64,000 nucleotides of DNA from Hordeum vulgare subsp. vulgare (lineage: Eukaryota > Streptophyta > Magnoliopsida > Poales > Poaceae), in the NCBI RefSeq assembly GCF_904849725.1, contig NC_058518.1, positions 5,414,147-5,478,146 of the forward strand. Direction: 5' to 3'. Positions within the stretch are counted from its first letter, which is position 1. Each line of letters begins with the position of its first letter. Made by a program: the position numbers and the translations under genes. This document shows, one piece after another, positions 43,973-55,453 of the stretch. A model generated the notes under the pieces. The model searched no databases, had not been told where the DNA came from, and worked only from the letters and a program-made list of their open reading frames with translations.

Positions 43973-45319
43973 ATGTCGTCCGGTGGAGATTCGAGCATGG
44001 GTCACCAAATCTTCTTCGGCGCTCTCTCCTTCATCGTCGATGAATCGGCCTGGCTTCGGGATGCTCCTCTCGACGTCGAGGCGCTTCCCTGTCGTGGGGC
44101 TACGCACTTCCGTGCTGGCGCCCGCGGCATTCTTCTTCTCCAGCAGTCGGCTCCGATGCCGACCTATACCGCCGTCACGCGCCGCAGCAAGCGGTCCCGC
44201 CGTCCGCAACTTCAGCGTTGGGTGCAACACGCCCAGGCGCGCCAGAACGCGTCTTCACAAGTGGTGATTCTAGAGTCTGTTGTGGTTGCCCCGCTGTCCC
44301 AGCACTCGAGCTCGGTTCCGACTGAGTTTCCTTCCGAGTACGCGGGTCGCGGGCCTGCAGCAGAAGTACACATGGCCAACTCTCATGAAGATCCTCGTCA
44401 AGCTGGCCGGAACGAGCACGAGATCGGCAAAACGTCCGGTGCGCGTCGTCCGCCTCGCCGTTCTGCTAGTCGACACACTCGGCGGAGCAACGTGGAGTTG
44501 TTCCGCATGCCCCTCCTCAACTTGGCTGCGGCTGCCAAGATAGCCGATTCCCTCCAGCCGACTGATTCAGAGGCTGGTAGGGGAATCGAGCAGATCCGAG
44601 CCCTATTGCACACGGCGCAGCAGCAGAATTCGGCAGTCTCCCAGTCGCATAACAGGATCCATAATAGTTCTGTTCATGCGAATACGCATCGGTCGGTTCA
44701 CAGCCCAGGTTCCCATCAGCGGCACAGAGGAGGCAGCCGTTCCATAAATCACGAAGATCGCCGCCGTTCACGCACCCCTCCGCGGGGTGGGCCCTGCGGG
44801 CCCCGACATCATGATGATCGGCGTTCAGTCGGTGACACTTACGACCCAAGGCCCGACGCAAGAGGGCATATCGCCCAGCGGAGGGTCGACAGGGGCCGTG
44901 CCCACCGCGATGGTCACGATATTGACCGTCCGAGTGGAAGCAGGGCCATCGTTTCTGGTCCCGAGTGTTTCAGTCGAGCCATCCGTTCGGCTGACATCCC
45001 TCCCAACTTCCGATTGGCGACGGGAATTAGCAAGTTTACACGGGAGTCCAAGCCAGAAACATGGCTGGATGATTACCGAGTAGCAGTCCAGATCGGAGGA
45101 GGAGACGACCATGTCGCCATGAAGCACTTCCCTCTGATGCTCGACGGCTCGGCGCGAGCGTGGCTGAACCAGTTGGCCCCCTCAAGCATCTACAGCTGGG
45201 CAGATCTGGCCCGAGTGTTCATCAGGACCTTCGAAGGGACGTGCAAGCGCCCTGCTGGCCTCATGGAGCTCCAGCACTGCGTCCAGAAGCAGAATGAACC
45301 CCTGCGAGACTTCATTTAG
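43973..45319 (+). pseudogene. Tat gag, N-terminal part
   Basis: ATG at 43973 (MSSGGDSSMGHQ) 68 bp after the LTR; upstream in-frame codons are PBS/leader. Residues 1-330 are Arg/Ser-rich and disordered. The retrotransposon gag domain starts at about 44990 (ISKFTRESKPETWLDDY, LDGSARAWLNQL). It forms the particle that packages element RNA. The frame is ended by TAG at 45317-45319 inside a conserved stretch (LRDFI*RWTT) that then continues without shift, so this is a point-mutation stop. Confidence 0.85.
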
Positions 45320-46648
45320 CGTTGGACAACTCTCTACCACACAGTGGAGAACGTCACCGAGCATCAAGCAGTCTGCGCCTTCAAGGCAGGCGTGCGGTAC
45401 AGAGATCTGTACCTGAAGTTCGGCCGAACAGGCGACATCTCCATGAGCAAGATGATGGAAATAGCGATGCGCTATGCTAATGGCGAAGAAGAAGACCGCA
45501 TCCGAAGCGGAAAGCACAAAACAGTCGCTGATGGAGATGGGGGCAACACTCGGAAGCAGAAGCAGAAAGCTCCGACTGCTCCGCAAGCAGAAGCTGCAGC
45601 CGTAACCAATGCCAAGTTCAAGGACAAAGGGAAGGCTCAGTTCACCCCCAAGAAGAAACAGTTCAATAACCCCATCCTAGACCAGCCATGTCCGGTTCAT
45701 ACGAAGATGGATGAAGAGGGCAACCCCATATATGCGAAGCATACCACTCGACAGTGTCGCCTCCTAATCCAGGGGTTCGGCGAAGGGCAACCGAGTGAAA
45801 AGGACAACGAACAGGATGAGGAGGATAAGGAGGATCCGTTCCCCCAAGTCCATGCAACTCTCATGATTTTTGCTGACGTTGAGAGCAAGAGTCGACTGAA
45901 GCTGGTGAACAGAGAGGTGAACATGGCCACCCCCACCAACCCCAAGTTCCTCAAATGGTCTCAGACTGCGATCACCTTCGACCAGTCGGATCATCCGGCA
46001 CATGTACCCACCCCGGGGAGACAGGCTCTGGTCGTCGACCCGGTGGTGGAAGGAGTTCGACTACGCAAAGTCCTCATGGACGACGGAAGTGGCTTGAACA
46101 TCATGTACGCCAACACACTCAAGGGGATGGGCATCCCGATGTCCAAACTCAGCGAGAGCAGCATGCAGTTCCATGGAGTCGTCCCTGGACGGAAGGCCAA
46201 GTCACTCGGCCAGATCACGTTGGACGTCATTTTCGGCTCCGACAAGAACTTCCGCAAGGAAAAGCTGACGTTCGAAGTGGTCGACTTCCAGAGCGCTTAT
46301 CACGCAATTCTGGGCCGCCCAGCGTATGCACGTTTCATGGCCCGTCCATGTTACGTATACCTGAAGCTGAAGATGCCAGACCCGAAGGGTGTGATCACCA
46401 TCACAGGCAATCGGCAGCGAGCCGAAGAGTGTCTGCAGCAGGGATCAAGAATCGCCGACCAGCAGATGGCCGTCCTCGAGCTTGACGAGTACAAGAAAAC
46501 AGTCGACCCCGCCGACCTGATGCGCTCGAAGAAGCCAGCTTCAGAGTCTGCATTCCAGTCGGGGGGAGAGACGAAGAAGGTCAGCATCCACCCGACGGAC
46601 GCCACTGCTGCCCCGACGAACATCTCCACCACCCTCGATCCTAAATAG
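45320..46648 (+). pseudogene. Tat gag C-terminus and aspartic protease
   Basis: Continues in frame after the gag stop: AFKAGVRYRDLYLKF (gag), basic nucleic-acid-binding region (KDKGKAQFTPKKKQ), a Cys/His cluster (CPVHTKMDEEG..YAKHTTRQC), then the retropepsin region at about 46060-46350 with MDDGSGLNIMY in place of the usual D-S/T-G-S active-site context and ILGRPAYARF. The protease cuts the polyprotein. Ends at TAG 46646-46648 (DPK*EAEL), again a single-base stop in a continuing frame. Confidence 0.82.
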
Positions 46649-47757
46649 GAAGCCGAGCTCACCCAATTCCTCCGTGAGAACTGGGACATCTTCGCATGGA
46701 AACCCTCTGACATGTCAGGTGTACCCAGGGAGTTGGCTGAGCACCGACTGCACATGAATTCCACCGCTCGGCCTGTCCGAGAGTGCTTGCGCCGGTCCAC
46801 CGCACACAAGACGAAGGCAATCGGGGAAGAGGTGGCCAAGCTGCTGGCGGCCAACTTCATTCGTGAGGTTCACCACTCCGAGTGGCTCGCCAATGTTGTC
46901 ATGGTGCCCAAGAAGGATAAGTCGCTCAGAATGTGCATCGACTTCAAGCATCTCAATAAGGTCTGCCCGAAAGACCATTTTCCGCTCCCCCGTATAGATC
47001 AAATTGTCGATTCGACTGCGTGTTGCGAGCGTCTGTCATTTCTTGATGCCTATTCGGGCTATCATCAGATCCGTTTGTATGGTCCCAATGAGTTAAAAAC
47101 AACCTTCATCACCCCATTCGGGTGCTTCTGCTACATCACTATGCCATTCGGTTTGAAGAATGCAGGAGCTACCTTTATGCGCATGATCCAAAAATGTCTC
47201 CTCGGCCAGATCGGTCGGAATGTGGAGGCGTATATGGATGATATCGTAGTCAAGTCACGCAAAGGTTCCGACCTGCTGACTGACTTGGCAGAAACATTCG
47301 CCAACCTTCGTAGGTACGATATCAAGCTCAACCCCGCCAAATGTTCATTCGGCGTTCCCAGCGGAAAGTTACTCGGTTTCTTCGTTTCCGAACGAGGGAT
47401 CGATGTCAACCCTGAAAAGATTGGGACCATCGTCCGAATGGAGAGGCCGGTCAGAATACACGATGTTCAACGGCTCACAGGTTGCCTAGCGGCTTTGAGC
47501 AGGTTCATCAGTCGACTCGGCGAGAAAGCACTTCCTCTGTACCGACTCATGAAGAAATCAGATACTTTCGAGTGGACAGACGAAGCCCAAGTCGCATTCG
47601 ACGACCTCAAAGTCCTACTTTCCACCCAGCCGGTTCTTACTGCTCCGCTCAGTAAAGAGCCCCTTCTTCTATACATCGCGGCTACAAATCAAGTCGTCAG
47701 TACTGTTCTTACAGTCAACGAGAAGAAGAAGGCAAAGCATACAAAGTTCAGCGGCCA
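46649..47757 (+). pseudogene. Tat reverse transcriptase and first RNase H
   Basis: RT motifs in order: VVMVPKKDKSLRMCIDF, FPLPRIDQIVD, LDAYSGYHQIRL, MPFGLKNAGATF and the catalytic YMDDIVVKS (about 47230). RNase H region with FEWTDEAQVAFDDLK and LLLYIAATNQVVS (about 47570-47700), where the expected first Asp of this RNase H is not obvious. A one-base frameshift between about 47710 and 47740 separates it from the next segment. Confidence 0.88.
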
Positions 47758-48318
47758 GTGTACTACGTCTCCGAAGTCCTGACTCCTTCCAAGCAAAGGT
47801 ATCCCCACTATCAAAAGCTTATCTACGGGATCTACATAACTGCGAAGAAGGTGGCCCATTATTTCCAAGACCACTCGATGTCTGTCGTTTCTGATGCTCC
47901 GTTGTCGGAAATTCTTCACAATCGAGACGCGTCAGGCCCAGTGACGAAGTGGGCGATGGAGATGCTGTACTGCGATATCAAGTTCGAGGCCAAGAAAGCT
48001 ATTAAGTCTCAAGCTCTGGCTGACTTCATAGCAGAATGGGTAGAACAACAGCAACCGACTCACATCTACTCGGCCCATTGGACAATGTTCTTCGATGGGT
48101 CCAAGATGTTGAATGGCTCCGGCGCTGGCGTTGTGATCATATCGCCAAAGGGCGACAAACTCAAGTACGTGCTACAGATACACTTCGATTCCTCCAACAA
48201 CGAGGCAGAGTATGAAGCTCTCCTCTACGGATTGCGCATGGCCGTCTCACTCGGCGTCCGTCGCTTGATGGTCTACGGCGATTCGGATTTGATGGTCAAT
48301 CAAGTGATGAAAGAGTAG
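47758..48318 (+). pseudogene. Tat second (archaeal/plant-type) RNase H
   Basis: VYYVSEVLTPSKQRYPHYQK completes the first RNase H. From about 48085 a second RNase H follows with FFDGSKMLNGSGAGVVI, NNEAEYEALLYGL and YGDSDLMVNQV, carrying the D-E-D catalytic residues. The duplicated RNase H is diagnostic of Tat elements. Ended by TAG at 48316-48318 where relatives have Trp (KE*DVRNP). Confidence 0.85.
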
Positions 48319-49860
48319 GACGTCAGGAACCCCACCATGACCACATACTGCAATGCAGTGAGCAAGCTTGAGAAGAAGTTTGAAGGTCTAGAACTTCACC
48401 ATGTTCCGAGACTGAAGAACCAAGTAGCTGATGAGTTGGCAAAACTCGGATCCACTCGGAGACCAGTCCCGAGTGACGTCTGCCTCGAGCACCTTCACCT
48501 TCCCTCAGTCAAAGAAGATCCTTTTACAGAGGAACCAGTACAATCAAAGAGTTCAACAGATCCGACTGAAGTCGATGTACCTGCTATGGTTGATTTGAGC
48601 ATGGAAATTCTTGCTGTCATCCCCGATTGGACTATGCCGATCATTGCATATATCCTGAGGCAGGAATTACCAGAAGACGAAGTCCAGGCCAGGCAGATAG
48701 TCCGAAGGTCGAAGTCATTCACTGTCATTGATGGCCAATTGTACAAGGAAAGTGTTTCAGGCGTTCTTCAACGATGCATCTCTCCAGAGGATGGGCAGCT
48801 GATCCTGGAGGATATTCACTCGGGAACCTGCGGTCATCACGCCTCTTCGAGAGCAATCGTCGCCAAGGCATTCAGGGATGGTTTCTTCTGGCTGCAGGCA
48901 AACGAGATGGCTAAAGATATGGTTGACCGATGTGAGGGCTGCCAGTTCTACTCCAACAAGTCCCACAAGTCGATGTCTGCATTGAAGACAATCCCTCTTG
49001 TGTGGCTGTTTGCAGTGTGGGGATTAGATACAGTCGGTCCATTCAGGACAGGCCAAGGTGGATACACACATCTGTTGGTGGCAGTCGACAAGTTCACGAA
49101 ATGGATCAAAGCCAAGCCCATCAAGAAGCTCGACGCCTCAACAGCCGTCAAGTTTGTCAGGGACATCATCTCCAGATTCGGTGTACCTCACAGCTTAATC
49201 ACGGACAACGGGACAAACTTTGACTCGGACAGATTCAAAGGTTTCTGTACAAGCCAAGGTATCCGAGTGGACTTTGCTTCCGTGGCGCACCCGCAGTCCA
49301 ATGGACAAGCAGAGCGGGCGAACGGACTTATTCTGCAAGGTTTGAAGCCCCGACTCCTGCGAGAGGTAGGACACGCTGCTCGTGCTTGGGTCACCGAGCT
49401 ACCTTCAGTGCTTTGGGGTCTTTGCACAACCCCGAACAGATCTACAGGGCGATCACCGTTCTTCCTCGTCTACGGAGCAGAAGCAGTCCTTCTGAGTGAC
49501 TTACTTCACAACGCTCCACGAGTCGAACTCTTCTCCGAAGCTGAAGCAGAACAAGCAAGGCAAGACGGAGTGGACCTTCTAGAGGAGGAGCGCGAGATGG
49601 CACTGACTCGCTCAACCATTTATCAACAAGATCTGCGGCGTTTTCACGCGTGACACGTCAGGAGTCGTACGTTCCAAGCAGGCGACCTGGTGCTCCGAGT
49701 GGATCAGCAAAAATCTCACAAATTGGCTCCTGCCTGGGAAGGACCCTTCATCATCTCAAAGGTGCTGAACAATGGAGCATACAGACTCTACAACGTCAAC
49801 AGGGAGATAGACGAGCCGCGAGCATGGAACGGAGATCTCCTGAAGCGCTTCTACACGTGA
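48319..49860 (+). pseudogene. Tat integrase
   Basis: HHCC zinc-binding domain (CGHHASSRAI ... CEGCQ, about 48825-48950), catalytic core D-D-E: GLDTVGPF, ITDNGTNFDSD, and GQAERANGL (about 49020-49320), then the C-terminal GDLVLRV and GPFIISKVLNNGAYRL DNA-binding region. TGA at 49651-49653 interrupts (FHA*HVRSRTF), and the natural stop is TGA 49858-49860. It would insert element cDNA into the genome. Confidence 0.88.
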
Positions 49861-49980
49861 CCGTCGACTGAAGCAATGTAAAGAACAAGTATTGGTGAAA
49901 TAATATAAAGCGGATTGAGTTTTTTGCAGGTTCAAAGTTCTTCCACGGTCGCAGACTCCGGTCTCAAAATAAAAAAAAAC

Positions 49981-50885
49981 TTTGCTGCGATCCAGAATCG
50001 CCTAAGTATTAACCCTCTCCGAGTGTGCACTTAACGTCACACTCGGGGACTTAGCTGCGATCTAGAATCGCCTAAGTATGAACTTTCTCCGAGTGTGCAC
50101 TTAACGTCACACTCGGGGACTTAGCTGCGATCCAGAATCGCCTAAGTATGAACTTTCTCCGAGTGTGCACTTAACGTCACACTCGGAGACTTAGCTGCAA
50201 TCCAGAATCGCCTAAGTATGAACTTTCTCCGAGTGTGCACTTAACGTCACACTCGGAGACTTAGCTGCGATCCAGAATCGCCTAAGTGTGAACTTTCTCC
50301 GAGTGTGCACTTAATGTCACACTCGGAGACTTAGCTGCGATCCAGAATCGCCTAAGTATGAACTTTCTCCGAGTGTGCACTTAACGTCACACTCGGAGAC
50401 TTAGCTGCGATCCAGAATCGCCTAAGTATGAACTTTTTCCCAGCGTGCACTTAACGTCATACTCGGAGACTTAGCTGCGATCCAGAATCGCCTAAGTATG
50501 AACTTTTTCCGAGTGTGCACTTAACGTCACACTCGGGGACTTAGCTGCGATCACGAATTGCCTAAGTATTAACTTTCTTCGAGTGTGCACTTAACGCCAC
50601 ACTCGGGGACTTAGTTGCGATCACGAATTGCCTAAGTATTAACTTTCTTCAAGTGTGCACTTAACGCCACACTCGGGGACTTAGCTGCGATCCAGAATTG
50701 CCTAAGTATGATCTTTCTCCGAGTGTGCACTTAACGTCACACTCGGGGACTTAGCTGCGATCACGAATCACCTAAGTATTAACTTTCTTCGAGTGTGCAC
50801 TTAACGCCACACTCGGGGACTTAGATGCGATGCAGAATCGCCTAAGCACCCACATGCCTTCGAGTGTATCCTACAGGTACACTCG
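49981..50885. repeat. 70-bp tandem array, about 13 copies
   Basis: TTAGCTGCGATC recurs every 70 bp: 50051, 50121, 50191 and so on to 50821, with a diverged first unit at 49981. Each unit holds two dyads: GCGATCCAGAATCGC and CCGAGTGTG..CACACTCGG around CACTTAACGT. It lies between the gag-pol stop and the 3' end of the antisense gene. Confidence 0.93.
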
Positions 50886-50891
50886 GGTAAT

Positions 50892-51190
50892 CAACTGACA
50901 ACTACATGAGTTGCAGACCCTCATTGAGGCTCATGTGGATGTCAAAACAACTGACAACTACATGAGTTGCCGACCCTCATTGAGGCTCATGTGGAGGTCA
51001 AAACAACTGACATCTACATGAGTTGCAGACCCTCATTGAGGCTCATGTGGATGTCAAAACAACTGACAACTACATGAGTTGCAGACCCTCATTGAGGCTC
51101 ATGTGGAGGTCAAAACAACTGACATCTACATGAGTTGCAGACCCTCATTGAGACTCATGTGGATGTCAAAACAACTGACAACTACATCAG
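50892..51190. repeat. 56-bp tandem array, about 5 copies
   Basis: CAACTGACAAC/TC starts at 50892, 50948, 51004, 51060, 51116 and 51172. Units alternate GTGGATGTC and GTGGAGGTC and contain CCTCATTGAGG. A decayed further unit is near 51295-51340. Confidence 0.92.
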
Positions 51191-51553
51191 TACCAACTCG
51201 CCCCGAGTGCGACCTGATAGTCGCACTCGACAACCTAGCGGCGATCCTACCGATCCACTCGGTGACAATACAGATCCAATCGGAAATTCCACGGACCCTC
51301 AATGAGGCTCATGCAAATGTCAAGACAACTGACATGTTCCGAATGTTTGCCTTTGGCTTCACCAAGAAACGCCAAACAAAAATTCGAGTCAAAATTGCAA
51401 CAGAAGAGCAAAAGATTCGATTCAAAGTTCAACCAAAGATAGTGGCTCGGTGTGGATCAAGCTTACCCACACCGAAACAAGAATGTGACGGCCCACAGCA
51501 GTGGCCAAAGTTTCTTACAAATCAATACTCGGCATACCGAGGATCAAGTTTTC
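51191..51553. other. spacer between repeat arrays and antisense gene
   Basis: Probable untranslated sequence of the antisense gene, containing GTGCGACCTGATAGTCGCAC (51208-51227), a short palindrome resembling the array dyads. A small plus-strand frame over the arrays has no domain and is not credited. Confidence 0.45.
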
Positions 51554-54500
51554 TTACGCGTCGTCTGGAGTAGTGCCAGGACTGGAGGGCTCCATGAAGG
51601 TGTCCAGGTCGATTCCGTCGGCGATGCGGGTGGCACTTTCAAGGAAGGTTTCCATGAAGTCTTCGAATCGAAGTTTCTTCGTGTTGGCGACCTTCAACGC
51701 TTTCAGCTTCTCCTCGCACACCTCCTTACAATGCGCTCGGACCAAGGACAGAGCAACATCTGCACCACAGCGAGCCGCCGATTTCTTCCATGACCGGTAG
51801 GTTGGGGACCTCCTCGAGTCGACTCATCAAGTTCTCCATCTCCTGCCGCGACTCATCTTCCGGCCAAAGCTCCTTGTCGATCCGGCCGACGACTTCTCTC
51901 AGTCGACCGATGAAAGGACCAACTTTTCCCACGCGAATGTGTGCTGCGAGCAGATCTCGATTGGCGTCCTTGCCGAGTGGAACGTTCTCACGAATCGACC
52001 GCTCCACATCAGCTGCTTCAGCTTCAGCGTCAATGCAAAAATCTGCAACAACAGGACAAGCAAACAATAAACGCCGAGTGTGACGCACATACCACAACCA
52101 CTCGGAAAAAGCAGGACTTACCAGCCAGACGCGTCATCATCTGCCGAGCCTAGTCACTGACGTATTTCTCCTACGCTCTGCACCGTTTGTTCAGCACGTC
52201 CATTTGTCCCATCAGAGCAGTCCTTTGTTTCCCCATCTTCTCAACTTCCTCAGTCAGCACTTTGTTCACTTCACGAACCTCCTCCAACGACTTCTCTCGT
52301 TCCGCCAGAACCTCCTTCATACCAGCCATTGCAAGCAGTGCCGCATCCCGCTCACCAGCAAACTGAATCTTCTCCGCCCTCAGAGTCTCATATGTTGTCC
52401 CCATTTCACAAGTTTTCTGCCAGCCAGCACCAAGAGACAATCAGACAATTCAACAATAAAACTCTAAGTTCTTCAGACCCCTGCCGACGCAAGCAGTCGA
52501 CAGCGGCCTCGGGGACTACACCCAATGGGTTCACTAAGAGTGACCCCACTAGCATGCAACTCAAGCAGGCCCGCCCTATTGAGATACATGTTACCACCTA
52601 CGCCTACGAGGCTCATACTACCCGACCTGAGTAAAATTACTCTCGGAGACTCTTACAGTAAGTGCACCCCGACTGCCACAACTGTTTGCAGTCGACCATA
52701 TTATTTCCAGACCTGACCAAGGCAAAGACAATATGTATAAAGACAACTGCCGGTGCAAGCACTCGACAGAAGTCTCGGGGACTACACCCACTGGGTTCAC
52801 TCAGAGTGAACCCATTGCAAACATCATCCGATAACCGAGAACACCCAGTGGGTTACAAGAGAAAAGTAAATACTTACTAGCCCACTTACTCGGATATCTT
52901 CCCGCAGCTCCAAACTCCGCTGGTACAGGGATGCGATGGAGTCGTATGCTTTTTTGGCTTCTCCTGCCATCAGCTCCGCCTGCACCATGGCCCCCCTGGC
53001 CGCTCCCACTTGCTCCTCCGGGAGACGCTGGATGTTGAACTCGACATTCGACGAGCCTGGCATCGTTGGAAGTTCCTGGGGCATCCCAAGACCCGCTCCG
53101 GTAGGTTCATCAGCCACCAGCGCCGTTTCAGTCGGCGGCATCGCCTCAGTCGGCAGCACGTCTGCGGCGAGAGCAGTGACTGGCGGAGCAGCCTCAAGAA
53201 CAGGCTCCACAGCTTGCTCAGGTCTCCCCTGGTCGCCCTCGTCCACGCAAATCGCCCCTGATAGACCAAATGACACGAGACCTCAGAAAAAGAAAGAGGC
53301 AAGACTTAAGATAGAATTTGCGACACGATAGTATAACACTCTCGGAGTCTCTACAACGCACCTGGCTGGGACGAGACGACTTTGTCCGCGTCCATAGGAT
53401 CATCCTCCTGGCGCGCCGGAGAGGTGGCAGAGGTGGCAATCCTGTCGAGTGAAATTCATTCGACCTTCAAACAGGAGTTCGACCGAATATCATAAGAAGT
53501 TGGAGGAACAGAACACTTACGTCGAGGTGACAGGAACGACGACCCTTATCCGCGGCAAAACCTTCCGAGGTTTAGACCCACTCGGTTTGGCCACCTTGGA
53601 AGGCTGACCCACAGACTCGACAGCAGCATCCCTGGCCCTCTTGGTGCTCCGAGCACTCGGAACCACGGGAGCAGCAGGCGGAGCACTCGAGGATGCCAGA
53701 GGGGCTGAGGGAACCGCAGGTTCATGTCGGCGCTTGGTCTGGTGCTCTGGCAGCGGAGGCGGCGAGTCCTGCTCTTCGTCATCCTCCTCTTCTTCACCAG
53801 ACTCCTCCTCCGTCTCCCCACTGTCGGAGACATACTCGCCGCTCTCCACACTGCCCTCCTGGCTACCTTCTTCCTCTTCCTCGTTCGGGTCCCCGTTCGA
53901 GACAGGAGAAAACCAGTTGGTCCACTTCTGCATGAAATACAGTCGGCGACATCAAACAACAGGCAGAGGTTCAAGAAAACAACGAAACTAAAACAGATAC
54001 GTGAACTCGACAAATGGTACTCACCTGGTTCGGAGGAGAATTGTCCGTGCTGAAAGCCCTCACTCGCCGAGACCCTCTGGGGTTCTCACAGGCGCCTGTG
54101 ATCTGGAGCACCCACGACGCCACCTTCTCCTCGGTCACGCTCAAGACGTTGGTCCGAGTGGAGTCTTTGGGCCCCGTGTAGTGCCACATGGCGTGGTCGC
54201 GATCCTGCAGTGGTTGTATGCGCCGACCAAGGAAAGTCTCCAGCAAATCCATGTCGGTGACTCCCCTTCTGACGACGTCTACGAGTGCGTCGACCAGGGG
54301 CTGGATGTCGATCTTCTCCGCCTTCGTAAGCGCAAGCTGCTTAGGTGGAGCGGGACGATCTAAGCTAAAAGGAGGCAACCCTGTCGAGGCATTCGGGCAG
54401 GCAACGTCTTGGCAGTAGAACCACGTCGACTGCCAGTTCCTAACCGACTCACTCAGCTGAAGAGCAGGATAACTACTCCGACTCTTTTTCTGGAAACCTA

Positions 54501-55008
54501 AGCCTCCGCAGAGTTGGAGAAGATGCGTTTTATCATCCGACTGACTGAGTCGTTTGATAGTTTGAGATCTAGCAGAGAATATATGTTTGAACAACCCCCA
54601 GTGGGGAGGGCAGCCGATGAAGCACTCGCACATAACTATGAAAGCAGAGAGATGGGCAATAGCATTTGGGGGAAAGTGGTGAAGTTGTGCCCCGAAGTGG
54701 TTCATAATGCCCTTGAAGAAAGGATGCGGGGGCAGAGAGAAACCTCGATAGACATGGCTGAGCAGCAAGACACGCTCCCCCTCCCGGGGCGCCGGCTCGA
54801 CCTCATTCTCCGCCGGCAGCCTCCAAGACTTGTGCACGATCATCCCGTGCTCCACCAGCTGCAGCAGATCCCCCTCCGTCACCGTGGAGTGGAGGAAGTC
54901 CCCTTGGATCCACCCCGTCGGCAACGGCCGCTGCCGCCGTTGAGCAGGAGCCGCCGCCTTCCCCTTCTTCTTCCTCGCCCCCATCTTGCTGGTCTGACCC
55001 TTGGTCAT
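51554..55008 (-). pseudogene. Tat antisense gene (gypsy-type 'Transposase_28' family), six exons
   Basis: Minus-strand gene convergent with gag-pol. Proposed exons: 54025-55008, 53521-53927, 53362-53441, 52890-53257, 52122-52416, 51554-52042. All introns have GT/AG borders (first donor CAG|GTGAGT) and the phases 0, 2, 1, 0, 1 fit exon to exon. Exon 1 has the conserved domain of the 'putative gypsy-type transposon' family (HVYRGFSLPPHPFFKGIM, GLFKHIFSAR). Exon 2 is acidic then basic, with probable nuclear-localisation patches. Exons 4-6 are coiled coil (ERDAALLAMAGMKEVLAERE). Function is unknown. Two TAG stops in exon 5 (near 52171 and 52150) and a one-base frameshift near 51790 in exon 6 disable it. 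The fourth donor has an alternative 15 bp downstream in phase. Confidence 0.82.
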
Positions 55009-55453
55009 GGCGGAAGCTACGAATCCGCGGAGAGGAAGGAAGAGTAGAGAGGTTAGGTGCGCTGGAGGCGGCGAGGAGGACGAAGCAAAGGCAAAAGATC
55101 CGGCGGGCGTAACGAAAAACCCTCACCGCTGGGATTTAAATAAGGTTCCGACTGGGCCGCTCGCAGGTGGCCCCGAAACCTTATCCCCTGACCGACCGCG
55201 GCGATATCAGTGGGGAAGTTGAAGGCGCGAGAATCGAGGCGTCAGGCGCTACTCGAGCGCGCTGGCGTCATCCCCGCTGAGCGCGCGGAAACCGAAATTT
55301 GAGGATCCCGGAAAATCCGCTGCTGTCAGTTGACTGGTCACGTCAAGAGATACCCTGGGAGCACACGGTTTCCGACAGTTTGTTCCACAAAGATTTCCAC
55401 TCGGATCGTTGGTCAGAGAAGATAAAATGGATCGAGGCAGACAATGCCAAAGT
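55009..55453. other. Tat sequence between antisense gene and copia insertion
   Basis: Leader and promoter region of the antisense gene. No polypurine tract or LTR is reached before the copia insertion at 55454. Confidence 0.5.
55134..55143 (-). promoter_or_regulatory. candidate TATA box for the antisense gene
   Basis: TTATTTAAAT on the minus strand, about 125 bp upstream of the ATG at 55008, in otherwise GC-rich sequence. Candidate promoter of the antisense transcript; inference from position and composition only. Confidence 0.45.

Larger units (their letters stand above)
43349..55453 (+). mobile_element. Tat-lineage Ty3/gypsy retrotransposon, right end outside window
   Basis: Components in order: 5' LTR 43349-43905, PBS, gag-pol 43973-49860, 70-bp and 56-bp tandem arrays, and a convergent antisense gene 51554-55008. 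The dual RNase H arrangement, the PBS TTGGCGCCTACCGTGGGGC and the antisense gene are characteristic of the Tat (Grande/RIRE2/Retand) lineage. The left side interrupts the LINE ORF1 fragment. At 55454 a copia element is inserted, so the 3' LTR lies beyond 64000. Confidence 0.87.

Noticed and set aside
44270..45127. Minus-strand frames opposite the Tat gag
   Set aside because: Mirror of the GC-rich, Arg-rich gag coding strand; the genuine antisense gene of the element lies downstream of pol.
49981..51190. CRISPR-like appearance of regularly spaced palindromic repeats
   Set aside because: Whole units are repeated without unique spacers, and the context is a plant retrotransposon.
51079..51573. 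164-codon plus-strand frame
   Set aside because: Runs through the 56-bp array and into the 3' end of the antisense gene; no domain and repetitive start.
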